Source: an uncultured Oscillospiraceae bacterium
GTDB lineage: Bacteria > Bacillota_A > Clostridia > Oscillospirales > Oscillospiraceae
NCBI GenBank assembly: GCA_934589325.1
Contig: CAKTNU010000064.1
Coordinates: 1 to 8,743 of the forward strand
DNA length: 8,743 bases
Direction: 5' to 3'
Position numbers and translations under genes: made by a program. The notes beneath the pieces were generated by a model. It made no database searches, was not told where the DNA came from, and saw only the letters and a list, made by a program, of their open reading frames with translations. Of the stretch, positions 6,615 through 8,743 are shown one piece after another. Each line of letters begins with the position of its first letter. The first letter of the stretch is position 1.

Positions 6615-7256
6615 TTTGATCTCATCGGGCCGATAATGGTCGGCCCTTCAAGCTCGCACACCGCCGGAGCAGTCCGCATCGGACTCGTCACGCGGCGGCT
6701 GCTGGGCGAGGAGCCGACGCAGGCGGAGCTGCTGCTGCACGGTTCGTTTGCCGACACCGGCCGCGGCCACGGTACCGACCGTGCGCTGATAGCGGGGCTT
6801 CTCGGCATGGAGCCGGATGACGGCCGCATCCCGGACAGCTTCCGATATGCCGCGGAGCACGGGCTGAAATTCAGCTTCGGCTCCTGCACTCTGCGCGAGG
6901 CGCACCCGAACAGCGTGCTTCTGCGTGTCTCCGGCGTTGGCGGACGACATGTCGAGGTCGTCGGCGCATCGATAGGCGGAGGCCGGATACAGATTCGGCA
7001 GCTCAACGGTATGCCGCTGTGCTTCTCCGCCGAACAGCCTACGCTTATTGTCAATAACGAGGATCAGCCAGGCAGTGTGGCCGACGTATCGCGTCTGCTG
7101 GCGGAGCACGGGATAAACATCGCGACCTTTCAGGTCAACCGCAGCTCACGCGGCGGTACGGCGATAATGGTCATCGAATGCGACGCAAAGCTCAGCGAGG
7201 ACATAGCCGAGGACATCCGCCGTCTCCCATGCATCCTCAACGCCGTCTGCGTCTGA
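6606..7256 (+). CDS. sdaAB: L-serine dehydratase, iron-sulfur-dependent, beta subunit
   Basis: Partner of the alpha subunit in the oxygen-sensitive L-serine dehydratase that deaminates L-serine to pyruvate and ammonia. The 216-residue protein has the family start (MDIFDLIGPIMVGPSSSHTA, residues 1-20) and the HGTDRAL segment (55-61). A C-terminal ACT domain runs from about 147 to 216 (LIVNNEDQPGSVADV, then INIATFQVNRSSRGGTA). In this family the ACT domain takes part in serine binding or allostery. The ATG at 6606 follows GGAGG at 6596-6600 with a 5-nt gap. It has its own promoter after sigE. The alpha subunit gene follows after 61 nt, the beta-then-alpha order common in Firmicutes. Its SD and start codon lie in an inverted repeat described separately. 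Confidence 0.95.
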   Translation: MDIFDLIGPIMVGPSSSHTAGAVRIGLVTRRLLGEEPTQAELLLHGSFADTGRGHGTDRALIAGLLGMEPDDGRIPDSFRYAAEHGLKFSFGSCTLREAHPNSVLLRVSGVGGRHVEVVGASIGGGRIQIRQLNGMPLCFSAEQPTLIVNNEDQPGSVADVSRLLAEHGINIATFQVNRSSRGGTAIMVIECDAKLSEDIAEDIRRLPCILNAVCV

Positions 7257-7277
7257 GCGTCAAAGGCCATCCCCTGG

Positions 7278-7291
7278 GGAGAAGGCTCTCC
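7278..7291 (+). other. Small hairpin between sdaAB and sdaAA
   Basis: GGAGA (7278-7282) and TCTCC (7287-7291) form a 5-bp stem with an AGGC loop, just after a CCCCTGGGG run (7271-7279). No T-run follows, so it is not an intrinsic terminator. It lies in the 61-nt gap and might affect mRNA stability or the subunit ratio. It could also be chance in GC-rich DNA. Confidence 0.3.
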
Positions 7292-7317
7292 AATACTGTT
7301 ATACCAAGGAGTCTGAC

Positions 7318-8199
7318 ATGTCTATTTTTTCATCCGTCGAGGAACTGCTGGCCGAATGTGAGAAGCGGGATATACCGTTATGGCGGCTGGTAATGGAGTA
7401 CTCCGCACGGGAAAGCGGCGTGCAGTGCGAAAAATCGTGGGACGAGATGCGGCGCAGGCTTGCCGCTATGCGCAGTGCCGACACATCCTACGATCCCGAA
7501 CAGCGCTCGCGAAGCGGTCTCAGCGGCGGCGACGGCGCAAAGCTGGAGCGCTACTACCGTGCAGGCAAGTCCATAAGCGGTGAATTTATCGGCGAGATCC
7601 TCGCCTCCGCTCTGCGCATGGGCGAATGCAACGCGTGTATGCACCGCATCGTCGCCGCGCCCACGGCCGGTGCCTGCGGCGTGATGCCGGCAGTGCTGCT
7701 GCCATATGCCGAGAGGTTCGGCTGCACGGATGACCGCCTTATCGAGGCGCTGTTCGTTGCCGCCGGCTTCGGCGCCGTGATCGCAACGCGTGCTTCAATA
7801 TCCGGAGCAGAGGCCGGCTGTCAGGCGGAGATCGGTTCCGCAGCGGCAATGTCGGCAGCGGCTCTGGTATATCTGCACGGAGGCAGTGCGCAGCAGATGG
7901 CGCAGGCCGCCGCAATAGCGCTGAAAAATATGATGGGGCTGGTCTGCGACCCTGTGGCCGGACTCGTCGAGGTCCCGTGCGTCAAGCGCAACGTTGCGGG
8001 AGCTATGAACGCGCTCTCCGCAGCGGAGCTTGCGCTTGCGGGGATAGAATCACGGATCCCGGCGGATGAGGTCATCGATGCGATGCGTGCCGTGGGCGAG
8101 GCTCTGCCTGCCGCACTGCGCGAGACCGGGCGCGGCGGCGTCGCCGCAAGCCCGACAGCTATAGCTTTTCGCGAAGATTTTTTTGGAAAGCAGGCTTGA
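7318..8199 (+). CDS. sdaAA: L-serine dehydratase, iron-sulfur-dependent, alpha subunit
   Basis: Catalytic subunit carrying the [4Fe-4S] cluster that acts as a Lewis acid in serine deamination to pyruvate. The 293-residue length is typical. The three cysteines expected to hold the cluster are C168 (GAEAGCQAEIG), C210 (GLVCDPVAG) and C221 (LVEVPCVKRN). Other signatures are AAPTAGACGVMPAVLLPY (113-130) and NALSAAELALAGI (231-243). The C-terminal stretch RETGRGGVAASPT (268-280) is the usual family end. The ATG at 7318 follows AAGGAG (7306-7311) with a 6-nt gap. It is co-transcribed with sdaAB. The stop codon overlaps the -35 of a promoter that appears to drive the downstream transporter gene. Such enzymes are made by anaerobes to use serine as carbon, energy and nitrogen source. 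Confidence 0.96.
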   Translation: MSIFSSVEELLAECEKRDIPLWRLVMEYSARESGVQCEKSWDEMRRRLAAMRSADTSYDPEQRSRSGLSGGDGAKLERYYRAGKSISGEFIGEILASALRMGECNACMHRIVAAPTAGACGVMPAVLLPYAERFGCTDDRLIEALFVAAGFGAVIATRASISGAEAGCQAEIGSAAAMSAAALVYLHGGSAQQMAQAAAIALKNMMGLVCDPVAGLVEVPCVKRNVAGAMNALSAAELALAGIESRIPADEVIDAMRAVGEALPAALRETGRGGVAASPTAIAFREDFFGKQA

Positions 8200-8223
8200 C
8201 TTTTTCCGAAAAACCATTAAAAT
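8196..8223 (+). promoter_or_regulatory. Sigma-A promoter upstream of the MFS transporter leader
   Basis: TTGACT (8196-8201), overlapping the sdaAA stop codon, and TAAAAT (8218-8223) are separated by 16 bp. Transcription would start near 8230. This gives a leader of about 118 nt that includes the whole nested hairpin at 8243-8321 before the transporter SD. Confidence 0.6.
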
Positions 8224-8242
8224 AACAGCGAATCGAAAACGA

Positions 8243-8321
8243 GAAAACATCGTGCAGCGACAGCGTAAGTCCGGATATTATTCCCGGACTTACGCTTTTT
8301 TGTCGCCTGCACGATGTTTTC
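8243..8321 (+). repeat. Long nested inverted repeat in the sdaAA-MFS interval
   Basis: The outer arms 8243-8262 and 8301-8321 are complementary over 20 bp with one bulged base on the 3' side. Inside them the arms 8263-8274 and 8284-8295 pair over 12 bp around a 9-nt loop. Five T's (8296-8300) form the only other interruption. In all, 32 bp pair almost continuously, an RNA stem resembling an RNase III substrate. It may be a leader regulatory structure, a two-way terminator, or a small palindromic mobile remnant (MITE-like). The sequence alone does not decide. Confidence 0.8.
8263..8301 (+). terminator. Intrinsic terminator within the nested hairpin
   Basis: A GC-rich 12-bp perfect stem (GCGTAAGTCCGG with CCGGACTTACGC) is followed directly by six T's (8296-8301), the classical Rho-independent terminator form. 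It would end sdaAB-sdaAA transcripts. It would also stop transcripts starting at the promoter near 8196-8223 unless something relieves it. Confidence 0.85.
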
Positions 8322-8347
8322 TTTTATAAAAAGGAGAGTTTCAAACC

Positions 8348-8743
8348 ATGCAATCTGAAAACCCACGGCTCTGGACGCGTAACTTTGCACTTATTATCAT
8401 TATCAACTTTCTCGTGTTCATGAACCACATCATGCTTCTGTCCACCTTCCCGTTTTATATTGAGAGTCTCGGCGGCAGTGAGGCACTGGCCGGGCTTGCG
8501 GCAACGCTGTTTTCCCTTATCGCCGTTGTCTGCCGGCCGTTTGTCGGCTGGATGCTTGACAACGGCAGGCGCCGTGTCATACTGTTCGCCGGACTTATCG
8601 GCATGCTTCTGATGCTGCTGGGCTATATGCTCGCCTCGGCAATATTCCTCGCCTTCGTGTTCAGAATGGTCCACGGCGCATCGCTTGCCCTGAGCAATAC
8701 CGCCACCGCGACCATAGCCTCCGACGTCATCCCCGGGCCGCGC
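8348..8743 (+). CDS. MFS transporter, N-terminal part (continues past window end)
   Basis: The frame from ATG 8348 stays open for 132 codons to the window edge. AAGGAGAG (8331-8338) supplies the SD. The protein starts with a short polar tail and then has about four membrane segments (roughly 13-34, 47-68, 73-93 and 95-115). The loop between the second and third carries the major facilitator motif A in the form GWMLDNGRRRVIL (67-79), which fits GxxxDxxGRRxxL. This places it in the Major Facilitator Superfamily, probably a drug-exporter-like group. The substrate cannot be told from the visible third. It lies after a leader with a strong terminator-like hairpin, so it may be conditionally expressed. 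It is not clearly linked in function to the serine dehydratase. Confidence 0.88.
   Translation, partial: MQSENPRLWTRNFALIIIINFLVFMNHIMLLSTFPFYIESLGGSEALAGLAATLFSLIAVVCRPFVGWMLDNGRRRVILFAGLIGMLLMLLGYMLASAIFLAFVFRMVHGASLALSNTATATIASDVIPGPR

Noticed and set aside
5873..7054. 393-codon open frame on the minus strand across sigE and the sdaAB start
   Set aside because: It lies antisense to two clearly recognised genes and a promoter, has no family-like motifs, and has low-complexity Ser/Arg/Pro-rich composition typical of shadow frames in GC-rich DNA.
8300..8330. Possible promoter TTGTCG with TATAAA just before the MFS SD
   Set aside because: The -35 is weak, the spacer is 19 bp, and the implied start near 8337 would remove most of the SD.
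1..8743. Search for tRNA genes, CRISPR-like spaced repeats, transposase genes and attachment sites
   Set aside because: Nothing of these kinds was seen by eye. The genes are densely packed and read as ordinary chromosomal operons.

Overview
The window looks like chromosomal DNA from a GC-rich, endospore-forming Clostridia bacterium, probably of the Oscillospirales/Ruminococcaceae type. The clearest pointer is a spoIIGA-sigE pair, which is known only from endospore formers. The MEP-pathway gene dxr, two-subunit iron-sulfur serine dehydratase genes, strong AGGAGG-type ribosome binding sites and sigma-A-like promoters agree with this. The lineage is inferred from gene content and style, not from a database search.

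Left half (1-4877, minus strand). This is one tightly packed operon read leftwards: an EamA/DMT-family transporter, pyrH, frr, uppS, an AlkD-like DNA alkylation repair gene, dxr, and the first nine codons of a probable rseP (site-2 protease) at the window edge. It is a variant of the classical pyrH-frr-uppS-cdsA-dxr-rseP cluster, which covers UMP phosphorylation, ribosome recycling, the undecaprenyl lipid carrier and isoprenoid precursors. Two things differ: cdsA is absent from its usual place and an AlkD-like gene sits there, and a transporter precedes pyrH instead of rpsB-tsf.

Divergent control region (4878-4989). A leftward sigma-A promoter for the operon and a rightward promoter for spoIIGA lie back to back. 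The rightward one has an unusually long -35/-10 spacing of about 21 bp, like the Spo0A-activated spoIIG promoter of Bacillus. Spo0A-box-like sequences sit on both -35 elements. The predicted spoIIGA transcription start falls exactly on its start codon, and no Shine-Dalgarno sequence is visible.

Right half (4990-8743, plus strand). SpoIIGA, the membrane aspartic protease that activates pro-sigma-E, is followed by sigE itself. Next come sdaAB and sdaAA, the beta and alpha subunits of L-serine dehydratase, with their own promoter. A 12-bp perfect inverted repeat overlaps that promoter's -10 and the sdaAB start codon. After sdaAA there is a promoter, a long nested hairpin containing an intrinsic terminator, and the 5' part of an MFS transporter gene that runs off the window.

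No mobile element, CRISPR array, tRNA or rRNA gene was seen. No stretch over 300 bases lacks a gene. The genes are mostly familiar; the more novel material lies in three regulatory regions (4915-4990, 6550-6614, 8196-8347) and in the altered housekeeping operon.
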